Shown here piece by piece: positions 7,961 through 16,730 of a stretch of 64,000 nt of DNA. Source of the stretch: CABZJG01 sp902512685. GTDB taxonomy: Bacteria > Pseudomonadota > Alphaproteobacteria > Rhodobacterales > Rhodobacteraceae. Location: assembly GCA_051201605.1 (NCBI GenBank), contig CP179201.1, positions 1,302,001 through 1,366,000 of the forward strand, given 5' to 3'. Below the pieces are notes generated by a model, which saw only the letters and a list, made by a program, of their open reading frames with translations, had not been told where the DNA came from and did not search any database. A program made the translations under genes and the position numbers. Within the stretch, counting starts at the first letter, position 1, and each line of letters starts with the position of its first letter.

Positions 7961-8282
7961 AGTCTCAAGACCCCCCCGCCCTCGCGATTCAATGGGGGCG
8001 ATTCACATAGTTGCCACCTCACACAGAGAGAGCGACGACGACTATCGGGATGTGATAGCCTTACTGGCGCCGCGCTGGCGCGTGATATGCTGCAGGGATG
8101 GCAGACAGTGGATTCTCCAGCAAAAGGAGGCCTCCCATGAGGCACCTTGGCGCGGGGTGAAGCACTTCACCACAAAAGCTACGTTAATCGAAGCCTGTGG
8201 GAGCTTAAATCTGCTGTCAGGGCCAAATGCAGAGGCCGTTTTATACGCACTTCCAGAGCGCATCTCAGGCTATCGTAAATAG
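7953..8282 (+). CDS. Hypothetical protein of the replication module
   Basis: 109 residues from the ATG at 7953 (MNEVSRPPRP), with GCAGGAGG close upstream, overlapping the alpA stop. No known domain. It contains a compact basic middle part (DVIALLAPRWRVICCRDGRQWILQQ) and a probable C-terminal helix (ATLIEACGSLNLLSG). Small genes at this place in similar elements often encode origin or copy-control factors, but nothing here proves it. Confidence 0.55.
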   Translation: MNEVSRPPRPRDSMGAIHIVATSHRESDDDYRDVIALLAPRWRVICCRDGRQWILQQKEASHEAPWRGVKHFTTKATLIEACGSLNLLSGPNAEAVLYALPERISGYRK

Positions 8283-8287
8283 AAAAA

Positions 8288-8309
8288 CCCATGGCGCTTA
8301 AGCCATGGG
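8288..8309. terminator. Perfect 8-bp hairpin between small gene and primase
   Basis: CCCATGGC and GCCATGGG enclose a 6-base loop. An A-run (8283-8287) precedes it, so it would act as a rho-independent terminator only for minus-strand transcription. On the plus strand it could be an attenuator or RNA processing site that separates regulator from replication genes. Confidence 0.4.
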
Positions 8310-8389
8310 CCAACTGGTTGTGTAGAGTGCAAGCTACCCGAACAGTATAACCTATGGAATGCAGCGCCTCAAGTATGAGGCAAGACAAA

Positions 8390-9628
8390 ATGTCGAAACC
8401 GAGCATTGGAAACTTAACAGAGCAGAGTGCAAAAATCAGCATCCTGAAAAACGAAAGCTGGATGGGAAAGCGCTTCTATATTGATCAGCATCATGTATTG
8501 CAAAAACAGGCTAACGGGCTTTTCAAAAAGGGCCATGTAAGGGTTTGCAATACCCCCCGCGCTGCCGATCTTCTGGCCGTAGCTGAACAACTACAGCCCC
8601 AAGAAGCCCTCTGCCTGGGCGTCCCGGTCAATGGACAAATAAGCGCGCCTGTTGTTACCCGAAAATTACAGCAACATTCCTCTGGATGCATCACGCGCAC
8701 AAAGGATGACTTTTGGTTTGCTCAAGGAGAAGGCTGGTTGCTCATTGACCACGATACAAAGGATCTGCCGGACCCTGTAAAAGCCAGTTTGGAAGTATTC
8801 GGCGGTGCCATCGGCGCTTTAACCACGATTTGGCCAGAGTTGGAGCGGGCAGACTATCTGATCAGGCCGTCCTCTTCCGCTGGCGTCTACATGGAGGGTT
8901 GTGAACCGGCCGATGCCGGGGGCTTTCATATGTTTGTGCGCTTGGCAAATGCTCGTGATATTCCACAAGCCTTGCAGACCCTGCAATCGAAGTGCTGGGA
9001 GCATGGTCTTGCATATCACCAGATTAGTAAATCAGGTCAGCTGCTAGAGCGTTCGATATTGGATGTCAGCGTGGGCAGCCCGGAACGCTTGATATTTACA
9101 GCGGCGCCAATGCTGTCCGCTGGGGTTTTGCGAAGGCCTCCCCCCACGGTTTGCCATGATGGAGGGGCCATAGGCGCGCCTTTGGGTCCGCAATCACTGC
9201 TGTGGAGCAGACAGCGGGACATAAACCGCCAGCAAAGCAAACCGGCCGCAGAGCAGCGCCGTGATGTCTTTTTGGATGAGTGCATTGAGAGCCGGATGTG
9301 CGACCATGGCGAAACTTATGACAAGGCAGCCAGCATTGTTAAGGCCCGAGTGATTGATGGTTATCTTTATGATGATGACAGTCTTGAGCTGCCAAGCGGC
9401 CGGTCGATACGCGTTGCTGACTTACTTGATCGCGTAAAGCCGGGCGATGTGGTGGCATGTGCTGATCCTGTTGAGGGGCGAGAATACAACCCCACGGCAG
9501 CGGCTATGATATGGCAAGCTCCTCACCCGTCGCCTGCGCTTGTCAGCCATGCCCATGGGCTTGTCAGAGTTTTTACATTCGCGCGCTTTGAGCCTTTTTC
9601 AAATGATATTCGGGGGGCTGGGCAATGA
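8390..9628 (+). CDS. Archaeo-eukaryotic-type primase (stand-alone prim-pol)
   Basis: About 412 residues. The hydrophobic strand ending in LLIDHD (D120, D122) and the later GGFHMFVRL (H180) match the two catalytic motifs of AEP primases. The C-terminal 150 residues are likely a linker to the helicase partner. The frame opens at 8354; the ATG at 8390 has a weak upstream GAGGCAAGA and is preferred, though 8354 and 8378 remain possible. It overlaps the helicase gene (ATGA at 9625). Together they form a two-gene version of the fused protein at 992-3160. Confidence 0.75.
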   Translation: MSKPSIGNLTEQSAKISILKNESWMGKRFYIDQHHVLQKQANGLFKKGHVRVCNTPRAADLLAVAEQLQPQEALCLGVPVNGQISAPVVTRKLQQHSSGCITRTKDDFWFAQGEGWLLIDHDTKDLPDPVKASLEVFGGAIGALTTIWPELERADYLIRPSSSAGVYMEGCEPADAGGFHMFVRLANARDIPQALQTLQSKCWEHGLAYHQISKSGQLLERSILDVSVGSPERLIFTAAPMLSAGVLRRPPPTVCHDGGAIGAPLGPQSLLWSRQRDINRQQSKPAAEQRRDVFLDECIESRMCDHGETYDKAASIVKARVIDGYLYDDDSLELPSGRSIRVADLLDRVKPGDVVACADPVEGREYNPTAAAMIWQAPHPSPALVSHAHGLVRVFTFARFEPFSNDIRGAGQ

Positions 9629-10914
9629 AGCTGAAGATACGCGATCTGGATGACCGCCAGTTGGCCTTCATGCTCGATGAGCACTATGGCTGTGATAATT
9701 TGCTAAAGGGACCTTCTGGTGTTTGGTGCTTTGACGGCCGGCTCTGGCGAAAGCTTTACGATGACGAACTGAAGGCCACAGCAACAAGCGTTCTGGCCGA
9801 GCGCGTCGATAAAGTCATGCGTCATCGTGTTACGAGTATGGTTGAGATATTCAAGGTTCACAACTGGATGCCTGATCTGGCGTTTGAGCTGGGCGATCCA
9901 AACCTTCTGGTACTGGCTGACGGATATTGGGCTTATCAAGACGGAACGTGGCGCAAGGTAACAGTCGACAAAGAGCTTCGGCGACGTGTGGGCTTTGAGT
10001 GGCGCTATACGGATGACAGGCCTACCCAGTTTGACAGTTTTTTGCGTGAAATTCTCTGCGATGCGGATGGGCATCCGCTTGATGACCGCGATCAGCTCAC
10101 AAAGCTTATCTGGGAAATGCTGGGGTACTGTCTGGCGGCTCATACGCTCTATGAGCGGTGCTTTATTCTTTGCGGTCCGGGGGCCAATGGCAAAAGCGTC
10201 CTTGGTGCAGTGGCAAAGGAAATGGTTGGCCGCGCCTATACTGCCTCAGTGCAGCCTTCGCAGATGGGCAGTGTCTTTCAGCGTTCAAACCTTGAAGGAA
10301 AATTGCTGAACCTTGTCACAGAGCTGAACCAGAATGAAGAGCTGGAAGATGGGATGCTTAAAGCGGTCATCTCCGGCGAAATGATGTCGGTTGAGAAAAA
10401 GCATGAGGCTCCAAGGGAAATAGAACCCTTTGCCAAGCACATTATCCTGACAAACCACATGCCCCGCATTCGCGACTACTCTGATGGCCTCTTCCGGCGT
10501 ATGAGCATTGTCAATCTGCAACGGCAGTTCCTGGGAGGCAACGCAGACCCCCACCTACTGAAGAAATTCAAGGGGGAGATGGACGCGATAATGTCCCGTG
10601 CAATGGATGCTTTGGGTGCTTTGATAGAGCGTGATGGCAGATTTACCGATGCGCCGAGTTGCGAGGAGGCAAAGAAATCCTGGCGTGCCGATAACAATAA
10701 CGTTGAGCAGTTTCTGCAGGACTCTGTTTATCCAAACCCTGACGGCCGAGTTGCGGTGCAACCGCTCTATGACGCCTATACCGGATGGTTTGCAACCACT
10801 GGCCTGCGCGGTCAACTTGGCCGCCAGCAATTTGCAAGGCGTGTAGAGGCTGCCGGTCTGCAAAAGATACGCATGAGCGAAGGCTACTGCTTTGCCGGGA
10901 TTAGCCTGCGATGA
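9625..10914 (+). CDS. D5/P4-type superfamily 3 helicase
   Basis: 429 residues. The N-terminal 150 residues match the D5 N-domain. Walker A is GPGANGKS at 184-191 (K190), and LFRRMSIVNLQRQF holds the SF3 arginine-finger region. The protein should load at and open the element's origin while the preceding gene supplies primase activity. Start and stop overlap with both neighbours, so the three genes are translationally coupled. A repeat cluster of the same design as after the other primase begins 11 bp beyond its stop. Confidence 0.85.
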   Translation: MKLKIRDLDDRQLAFMLDEHYGCDNLLKGPSGVWCFDGRLWRKLYDDELKATATSVLAERVDKVMRHRVTSMVEIFKVHNWMPDLAFELGDPNLLVLADGYWAYQDGTWRKVTVDKELRRRVGFEWRYTDDRPTQFDSFLREILCDADGHPLDDRDQLTKLIWEMLGYCLAAHTLYERCFILCGPGANGKSVLGAVAKEMVGRAYTASVQPSQMGSVFQRSNLEGKLLNLVTELNQNEELEDGMLKAVISGEMMSVEKKHEAPREIEPFAKHIILTNHMPRIRDYSDGLFRRMSIVNLQRQFLGGNADPHLLKKFKGEMDAIMSRAMDALGALIERDGRFTDAPSCEEAKKSWRADNNNVEQFLQDSVYPNPDGRVAVQPLYDAYTGWFATTGLRGQLGRQQFARRVEAAGLQKIRMSEGYCFAGISLR

Positions 10915-11243
10915 CGGCTCATCATGCACAAAGTGTACTTAGTGTACCAAATTCTGAAAATGTTAATAACAATACAAACCCTACTCAAAGTTCTATTAAT
11001 GTTTCTGGAAAGTACACTAAGTACACTTCTTACACCCCTTGGCCTACACCATGTGAGGTGGCTTTGGAGATGGAAAACATGGCGTCATGCGAGCGCCTGG
11101 CAGCCGCATCAGCCGGAATGGCCGAGTTTGACTGGGCAGAACGCTGCCTGAAGCAGCAGCTCCGGATTTCCCAGGCAGAGCCATTGGGGCAGTACATTTA
11201 TCGGCAGTGGACCGTTGAGATAGGCGCACCAACTTCAAGCTAA
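10911..11243 (+). CDS. Hypothetical protein overlapping the origin-like repeats
   Basis: An open frame of 110 residues whose ATG overlaps the helicase stop. Its first 40 codons coincide with the repeat cluster and encode a low-complexity Asn/Ser/Thr-rich stretch, so this part may not be real protein. An internal ATG at 11070 (MENMASCERLAAASAG) with GGAG nearby would give a 57-residue helical protein. No family is recognised. Either form would be the last gene of the replication operon. Confidence 0.45.
   Translation: MTAHHAQSVLSVPNSENVNNNTNPTQSSINVSGKYTKYTSYTPWPTPCEVALEMENMASCERLAAASAGMAEFDWAERCLKQQLRISQAEPLGQYIYRQWTVEIGAPTSS
10925..11034 (+). repeat. Origin-like repeat cluster 2: TGTAC repeats facing GTACA repeats
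   Basis: TGCAC at 10925 and TGTAC at 10934 and 10943 are spaced 9 bp apart. GTACA at 11012 and 11021 and TTACA at 11030 mirror them, also every 9 bp. After the third left repeat and 4 bp comes TTCTGAAAA (10952-10960), identical in sequence and spacing to cluster 1. The spacer is AT-rich. This is the likely origin of the main island. Confidence 0.6.
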
Positions 11244-11399
11244 ACCGCGACGCTGCTCTAACAGAGTGGCGCTCTCTTATCGCCTCATAAAATGCACGCT
11301 CCCTAGGCTTCTGATGCTTGAGCCGATTTGTCTGACACCACCATCATATTTCCAAGCATTCTAGCCTCCCTGGTAACTGGTCCAATCAAAACCCGAGTT

Positions 11400-11409
11400 A
11401 ACTTGACTT
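11400..11409 (+). promoter_or_regulatory. Shared motif AACTTGACTT, left end of cargo A
   Basis: The decamer lies 47 bp before the first cargo A gene and recurs on the minus strand at 24235-24244, upstream of the opposing operon. TTGACT could serve as a -35 element. ATTGTCAA downstream (11435-11442) is a partial inverted copy, so it may instead be part of an operator for the cluster's TetR regulator. The gene-free stretch 11244-11455 holds nothing else recognisable. Confidence 0.4.
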
Positions 11410-11455
11410 ACAATCATCGCCTGTTATTGTCAATGCAAGAGCGAGGGAGGTATCA

Positions 11456-11977
11456 ATGACAAACAAAGATAACCAGATCAGCGCATTTACAGACGCTCCG
11501 GAACGACAGCGAGCGGTGATCGAATTCTCAGGAATGTCCGGAGAAGAGGCCTTTGAGATTATGGGTGATCCGGATCGGATTACCGATTGGTACCTTCTGG
11601 CAAAGGAAATCCATCACCATGAACCCGGCCCTGACGGTGAGGCTCGGTTCAATGTCGAATTCACTTTCTTTGGGGACGTCTTTGAGGAAGTTCTCCATTG
11701 GGACCCACCGCATCAATATATCTACAAGGCGACTGGCGGCGATTTTCCAATCAAGGACTACATTGCGCGGATTGCGGTAGATATGACCGGCCCTAATTCG
11801 GGTCGTATGTCCTGGACTATGCACTTCAACAATATTGAAGGTCGGGAGTTTCGGCGCATTCTTCCGGTCATTCTTCACCCGATCAACGAACAATCAATGC
11901 ATAAGCTCGCGGGGCTATTGGGTGGGAAAGTCGTGGAATGCACGATGGATTTCTCAGGCCTTGCGGCAACGGCTTAA
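11456..11977 (+). CDS. SRPBCC-family protein
   Basis: 173 residues with the helix-grip pattern of START/polyketide-cyclase-like proteins: a first strand (AVIEFSGMSGEEAFEIMGDPDRITDW) followed by alternating strands and a long C-terminal helix (INEQSMHKLAGLLGGK). These proteins bind hydrophobic or aromatic ligands in a deep cavity and are sometimes enzymes. GGGAGG sits 7 bp before the ATG. It is the first gene of the plus-strand operon of cargo A, 15 bp ahead of a PLP decarboxylase, so it may bind or modify that pathway's substrate. The exact role is unknown. Confidence 0.7.
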   Translation: MTNKDNQISAFTDAPERQRAVIEFSGMSGEEAFEIMGDPDRITDWYLLAKEIHHHEPGPDGEARFNVEFTFFGDVFEEVLHWDPPHQYIYKATGGDFPIKDYIARIAVDMTGPNSGRMSWTMHFNNIEGREFRRILPVILHPINEQSMHKLAGLLGGKVVECTMDFSGLAATA

Positions 11978-11992
11978 AGGCGGAGAACTCAA

Positions 11993-13327
11993 ATGGGTGA
12001 AACCAGCAAAATGACAAGTCTGCCGACGTCGGGCCAATCCCTGTCAGATGTTTCCGCAATGATGGACGATGCGCTTGCGGCCATGACGGGCGAGAGCGCA
12101 GGCAAATTGGCGGCGACTGCCTTTTGGGGCACGAAACAGATCAAAGACATCACAAGAGAAGCCTATGTCCGCTTCTCCGGTTGGAATGCGCTTTTTACGT
12201 TCCAGGAACCCGGCGCAGCCAGAATTGAAAATGATGTCATCGATATCTGTGTTGGTCTTGGGAGCGGTGATAAACTTGCGCGCGGCAACCTGACATCAGG
12301 TGGCACCGAGAGCAATTTTTGCGCGCTCCATGCAATGCGGGCCTGGGCAAGAGAGGCCGTGCCTGAGGCGATCCGACCGAACGTTGTCGCGCCTTACTCG
12401 ATTCACGCAACAGTTCATAAAGCGGCGCGGGTGCTGGACATCGAAATCCGGACAGTTCCACAGGGACCATTTGATCCGGTTGATCTCGATGCCATGCGCA
12501 ATGCGATTGATGAAAACACAATTGGGTTAATGGGCTCCGCTCCTTCCTGGCCCTTTGGTCAGGTCGATCCCGTGGAAGAGATGGGAAAGATCGCAATTGA
12601 ATGTGGACTTTGGCTCCATGTGGACGGCTGTGTTGGGACTTATGTCCTGCCGTTTTTCCGGGAGCTTGGTCAGGACATACCGAACTATGACCTGTCGGTT
12701 CCTGGCGTCCGGTCGCTCTCGGGCGATCTTCACAAGTATGGTTTCGCCCCGAAGCCTCTCTCGACAATCCTCTGGAAATCCCAAGCGGAACAGGCCTACC
12801 ACTTTCTCCCGGTGACGGATTGGCCCTGCGGTCTTTATGTGTCGCAAAGCCTGGTTGGCTCACGCCCGTTTGCGCCCATTGCAGCTGCTTGGGGCCTATT
12901 CAACGGTCTAGGGCGCGAAGGATATTTGGCGAATGCCAAGGAGCTATTGCGCACCCGCGAGACCATCCTGGACGCTGCTCGCAATATCGATGGACTCGTT
13001 CCCTGGCCCACGCACGGACCTTTGATCCAGATTGGCTCTGAAGGCTTTGAGATCACCAAAGTGATCGGTGGCATGACGGTGCGAGGATGGAATCTGCTTG
13101 GAGTGCAGGAACCTCCTGCCATCCACTTGACCGTCGATATTCTGCCGAGTGATGAGTTGTCGCGGTTTGTAAAGGACCTCGAAGAAGTCACCGGTTTGGT
13201 TCGGGATGGTTCGGCAGATGACGACGGGTTGCTGAGCTATGGCGGAATTGCCGCCGAGGAGACTGCGCCAAAATGGCTTTTGAGCGCGGTTGAGATTTTC
13301 GGACACGGTGAAGAGGGAGCACATTGA
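11993..13327 (+). CDS. PLP-dependent group II amino-acid decarboxylase
   Basis: 444 residues of the glutamate/tyrosine decarboxylase fold. Visible marks are LTSGGTESNFCAL (phosphate-binding turn), HATVHKAA, HVDGCVG with D211 to the pyridine nitrogen, and SGDLHKYGF with the Schiff-base K248. The likely reaction is removal of CO2 from an amino acid to give an amine. The next gene is a ureohydrolase, which fits a guanidino amino acid such as arginine or a derivative as substrate. A lyase acting like sphingosine-phosphate lyase is a less likely alternative. Ribosome site GGCGGAGAA precedes the ATG. Confidence 0.8.
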   Translation: MGETSKMTSLPTSGQSLSDVSAMMDDALAAMTGESAGKLAATAFWGTKQIKDITREAYVRFSGWNALFTFQEPGAARIENDVIDICVGLGSGDKLARGNLTSGGTESNFCALHAMRAWAREAVPEAIRPNVVAPYSIHATVHKAARVLDIEIRTVPQGPFDPVDLDAMRNAIDENTIGLMGSAPSWPFGQVDPVEEMGKIAIECGLWLHVDGCVGTYVLPFFRELGQDIPNYDLSVPGVRSLSGDLHKYGFAPKPLSTILWKSQAEQAYHFLPVTDWPCGLYVSQSLVGSRPFAPIAAAWGLFNGLGREGYLANAKELLRTRETILDAARNIDGLVPWPTHGPLIQIGSEGFEITKVIGGMTVRGWNLLGVQEPPAIHLTVDILPSDELSRFVKDLEEVTGLVRDGSADDDGLLSYGGIAAEETAPKWLLSAVEIFGHGEEGAH

Positions 13328-13328
13328 A

Positions 13329-14402
13329 ATGCGGAAGATGAGCGATGCGCAACTTGCACGACTGAAGGAGTTGGACAAAGACGCGTTCGATTTCTCCGAC
13401 CCTCAGATCACAGCCTTCTTTGAACGTGCCTTACCTGCGGGTTATGTGCTTGATTCCTCGGCGTTTCGGGCGCAGCCGGGATTCTTCCAGGCACCGCATA
13501 GAAAGGACCTCGATGGGGTGGACATCGCCATTGTGGGCAGCCCGGTTGATCTTGGCGCCATTGGTCTTTCGGGAACGCGCCACGGACCTGAGGCTTGCCG
13601 GAAATCGTCAACGAACAATGGACCCATTCATGATGTGACGGGTAAGATCCCTTTCGATCAGTGCTCGATTATCGATTATGGCGACATTGAATGGTCCGCA
13701 ACACGACTTGATCAACGAGTCAAAGAGGACATCGCCGGGACGTTCCATGAATTGGCTTCTGCTGGAGTTGCCACCTTGAATTGCGGTGGGGAACACACTA
13801 CAACCTTTGGGGCTTTGAAAGGGATATCAGAAGGGCGAGGCTGTGAAGCGTTCGGTCTTTTGCATATTGACGCTCACAGCGACACAATGGCGGTTTGGGG
13901 CGGTGACACAATCAATGACGGCTCAGTTTTCCGTCAGGCTGCGTTGAACGGCTACATTGATCCGGAACGCACGGTTCAGATTGGTATCCGTGGATATGCG
14001 AACTTCCTTTGGGACTTTGCGCATGACAGCGGAATGACGGTGATCTACGCCGACGAGGTTCATGAAAAGGGCATCAATTGGGTGATGGACAAAGCCCGAG
14101 AAATCATCGGGCCTGATCCTGCGTATCTCTCCTTTGATGTCGATAGTCTGGACAGCTCGCACATGATGGGAACAACTGGTCCTGCAGCATTTGGCCTGAC
14201 ACCACGTCAAGTGCGGTCGATGATTTTGCGGGCACGAGAATTGAACATCATTGCCGCAGATATGGTAGAACTCAATCCAAATCGCGACGTGAACGGCTAT
14301 TGCGCCCACGTCGCAGCCGCACTATTCTGGGAGCTTCTGTGCTTGCTTGCAGACAATATTGAGGCCAATGGATCGCCTCGTGGCCAAACGGTGTGGGTGT
14401 GA
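13329..14402 (+). CDS. Ureohydrolase (agmatinase/arginase family)
   Basis: 357 residues from the ATG at 13329, chosen for the GAGGGAG ribosome site. An in-frame start at 13290 would overlap the decarboxylase by 38 bp. The dinuclear manganese ligands are present: H156 (GGEHTTT), D181, H183, D185 (IDAHSD), D270 and D272 (FDVDSLD). GGEH replaces the usual GGDH. The family hydrolyses a guanidino group to urea and an amine. After the decarboxylase this would convert an agmatine-like amine to a diamine. It carries about 40 extra N-terminal residues compared with bacterial agmatinases, as seen in guanidino-acid hydrolases. The substrate is not predictable from sequence. Confidence 0.85.
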   Translation: MRKMSDAQLARLKELDKDAFDFSDPQITAFFERALPAGYVLDSSAFRAQPGFFQAPHRKDLDGVDIAIVGSPVDLGAIGLSGTRHGPEACRKSSTNNGPIHDVTGKIPFDQCSIIDYGDIEWSATRLDQRVKEDIAGTFHELASAGVATLNCGGEHTTTFGALKGISEGRGCEAFGLLHIDAHSDTMAVWGGDTINDGSVFRQAALNGYIDPERTVQIGIRGYANFLWDFAHDSGMTVIYADEVHEKGINWVMDKAREIIGPDPAYLSFDVDSLDSSHMMGTTGPAAFGLTPRQVRSMILRARELNIIAADMVELNPNRDVNGYCAHVAAALFWELLCLLADNIEANGSPRGQTVWV

Positions 14403-14488
14403 TGATCGGGCGCATACCCGTGGCCATGGCCTTTCAATTTGCCAATATGGGCGGCAGGATGAGATTTGATAGCACCGGCAGTTGGACG

Positions 14489-15178
14489 ATGGAAACGAAG
14501 AGGAAAAGGTCCGTGAAAACGAGACAGGTTATTGGCAGGCGGCGCGAAGTATCTTCCAAGCAGGAGCGCGGAATTCAGCGGCGCAAGCGGCTTGTTGAAG
14601 CGGCTCGCCATTTCCTTGAAAGCCAGAGCCCGCAAGATATATCGTTCAAAGCCATCGCAAGACAAGCCGATGTTCCGGAAGGTTCTGCTTATCACTTCTT
14701 TGCTAATAAGTATGATGTGTTCAGCGCGTTGGCTGCCGACATCGGTGAAGAATTTGTTCAGGAACTTGCCCGCCCAATTCCAAAGGGCCGGATCGCAAAC
14801 TGGCAAGAGTTCATTGCGCTGATTATCGACCGCTCGGCTAATTTATATCGGTCCGATCCGGTAGCGCGGAAAGTATTGCTTGGAACAACGATGCCCAACG
14901 AGGTTAGGAAAGTTGATCAGGAAAATATCGAAGACTATATCTCCAGTGTTGAAGCTCGGTTCTACGAGTTATTTGACGCGCCAAGCATCGTTCGGCTCAG
15001 CGACCGCTTGATGTACGCGTTGACGATGATTGATGCGATATTCGAGCTCGATCTCAGCGAAAACGACAATCTAACATTGAACATGGTCGAAGAAGCTAAG
15101 GTCATGATGACGTCATATCTGGCGAATTTCATTCCCGAAGACACGAAGTTGAAGCAACCTTTGAGCGAGGACCAGTGA
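14489..15178 (+). CDS. TetR-family transcriptional regulator
   Basis: About 229 residues. The helix-turn-helix is at roughly residues 30-75 (RLVEAARHFLESQSP..ISFKAIARQADVPEGSAYHFF). The C-terminal ligand domain is unique, as usual for the family. The frame is open further upstream, and an ATG at 14402 overlapping the ureohydrolase stop is also possible. M at 14489 leaves a basic tail of normal length. It probably senses a pathway intermediate and represses both operons of cargo A through the shared AACTTGACTT regions. Confidence 0.8.
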   Translation: METKRKRSVKTRQVIGRRREVSSKQERGIQRRKRLVEAARHFLESQSPQDISFKAIARQADVPEGSAYHFFANKYDVFSALAADIGEEFVQELARPIPKGRIANWQEFIALIIDRSANLYRSDPVARKVLLGTTMPNEVRKVDQENIEDYISSVEARFYELFDAPSIVRLSDRLMYALTMIDAIFELDLSENDNLTLNMVEEAKVMMTSYLANFIPEDTKLKQPLSEDQ

Positions 15179-15933
15179 GCATGGCTTCGCTGTTCTCGCT
15201 TGATGGTAAGACCGTAATTGTGACGGGAGGAGCACAAGGCATTGGCGCGGCTATCGCGAATCGATTGCGTGCTGCTGGCGCGACCGTCGTGATTGGCGAT
15301 TTGAACGTTGATGTTTCCGATCCACTTTCTAGGCATGCTGACGTCAGCTCGGAGACGGATGTTGAGGCTCTGGTTGCCCACGCTTTGGACGCAACAGGTC
15401 GGCTTGATGCTGTTGTGAACAACGCGGGAGTTCACAAAGGGTATGCCACGCTATCGGAAACCAGCGCGGACGAACTGGCGGCCTCAATTGCCGTGAATAC
15501 CAATGGTGTGATGTTCATGACGAAACATGCCGGTCCCAAGCTTGCGGACGGTGGTGCGATCGTGAACATCTCGTCAGCAAGTGCGGTTCTTGGTGTTTCT
15601 ACCCTTGGACCTTACGCGGCCTCAAAGGCCGCCGTGATTGGCTTGACCAAAGTAGCCGCAATAGAGCTGGCTGCGAGAGGGATCAGGGTCAACGCCATTT
15701 GCCCAAGTTCTGTCAGAACACCGATGGCGCTCGCGGATGGCGGGGAAGACCTCTTAAAAGTTGAAGCTGTTGCCACGCCACTTGGCCGAATTTGTGAGCC
15801 GGAAGAAGTTGCCGCGCTCGTTCATTCTCTGCTCGCGAGCGATTGTTCTTTTCTAACAGGTCAGGCAATCAACCTGTGCGGCGGCTTGACGGCCGGAATT
15901 AGCGATGGTGTCTGGGATGCTATCGCAAGCTAG
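15175..15933 (+). CDS. Short-chain dehydrogenase/reductase
   Basis: 252 residues. TGGAQGIGAAIA is the Rossmann nucleotide motif, NNAG the structural motif, and S-Y-K catalysis is seen in ISSASAVLGVSTLGPYAASK. The start is a GTG overlapping the TetR stop, or an ATG at 15181; GAGGA precedes both. It is the last plus-strand gene and its stop overlaps that of the convergent SDR by 4 bp. It probably oxidises an alcohol or reduces a carbonyl in the cargo A pathway. Confidence 0.85.
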   Translation: MSMASLFSLDGKTVIVTGGAQGIGAAIANRLRAAGATVVIGDLNVDVSDPLSRHADVSSETDVEALVAHALDATGRLDAVVNNAGVHKGYATLSETSADELAASIAVNTNGVMFMTKHAGPKLADGGAIVNISSASAVLGVSTLGPYAASKAAVIGLTKVAAIELAARGIRVNAICPSSVRTPMALADGGEDLLKVEAVATPLGRICEPEEVAALVHSLLASDCSFLTGQAINLCGGLTAGISDGVWDAIAS

Positions 15934-16730
15934 AGCCCGTTGAACATCGCACCGGAGACTGTGATCGCTTCACCCGTCAAATAGCTCGCGGACTCGCTTG
16001 CCAGAAAGGCTGCAACCTCGCCGATTTCCGAGGGTTCGGCAGCACGTCCCATAGCAATGGTTAAGGCTTCATGCGCCTCGGCTTCTTCCACGCTGATACC
16101 TTCAGCAGACGCGATGTCTTCCATAACAACAGTCATCATGTCGGTTCGAACAGACCCAGGACATATAGCGTTAACACGTATGCCTTCGGGCGCGAGCTGA
16201 AGTGCAAGTTGTTTTGTCATCCCCACAACCGCGTATTTCGATGCTGTGTAACAGGCAGGGATTAATGGAACGGCGCGCAAGCCAGAAAGCGACGCCACAT
16301 TTACAATGACACCGCGCTGGTTCCTTAAGGCAGGAATGGCCGACTTACAGAAGTTTGCGGTGCCGCGAAGATTTACGTTGAGCGATATGTCCCAATCGTC
16401 ATCTGTGAGCTCTAGAAAATCCGGTGAACCTCGACCAACTCCGGCGTTATTGACGAGGATGTCGAGCTTTCCAAAACGTTCGGTTGCAAAAGATACGGCG
16501 GCGTCGGTGTCTTTAGCGTTGGTGACATCAGCTTCGAAATAGGCGCAGACTTCCGCAAGATCGCCCAATTCGTCGCGCACGATTGCCTCGGTATTTGCTC
16601 CCGCCAGATCGGTCATCACAACTTTGGCGCCGCGTTTGGCCAGAGCAATGGCGATTGCTCTTCCAATTCCTCGTTTTCGACCTGCACCTGTAACGATGGC
16701 GACCTTGTTTGAAAGATCAGAATTGCTCAT
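15930..16730 (-). CDS. Short-chain dehydrogenase/reductase
   Basis: 266 residues from the ATG at 16730, chosen because AAAGGGG lies just upstream. TGAGRKRGIGRAIA, NNAGVGRG and YTASK are the SDR marks, and the TDLAG after the second strand suggests NAD preference. The C-terminal GEAITVSG is typical of classical SDRs. It overlaps the preceding dehydrogenase gene by 14 bp and is the last gene of the minus-strand operon. Its role would be a redox step on the product of the aminotransferase. Confidence 0.85.
   Translation of the reverse strand: MSNSDLSNKVAIVTGAGRKRGIGRAIAIALAKRGAKVVMTDLAGANTEAIVRDELGDLAEVCAYFEADVTNAKDTDAAVSFATERFGKLDILVNNAGVGRGSPDFLELTDDDWDISLNVNLRGTANFCKSAIPALRNQRGVIVNVASLSGLRAVPLIPACYTASKYAVVGMTKQLALQLAPEGIRVNAICPGSVRTDMMTVVMEDIASAEGISVEEAEAHEALTIAMGRAAEPSEIGEVAAFLASESASYLTGEAITVSGAMFNGL

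Noticed and set aside
8288..8309. Terminator of the plus-strand replication operon
   Set aside because: The T-run lies on the other strand, so it cannot be a classical terminator in the plus direction.
12237..12863. Long minus-strand frame opposite the decarboxylase
   Set aside because: Arg/Pro/His-rich antisense shadow of a GC-rich gene; the plus strand has clear PLP motifs.
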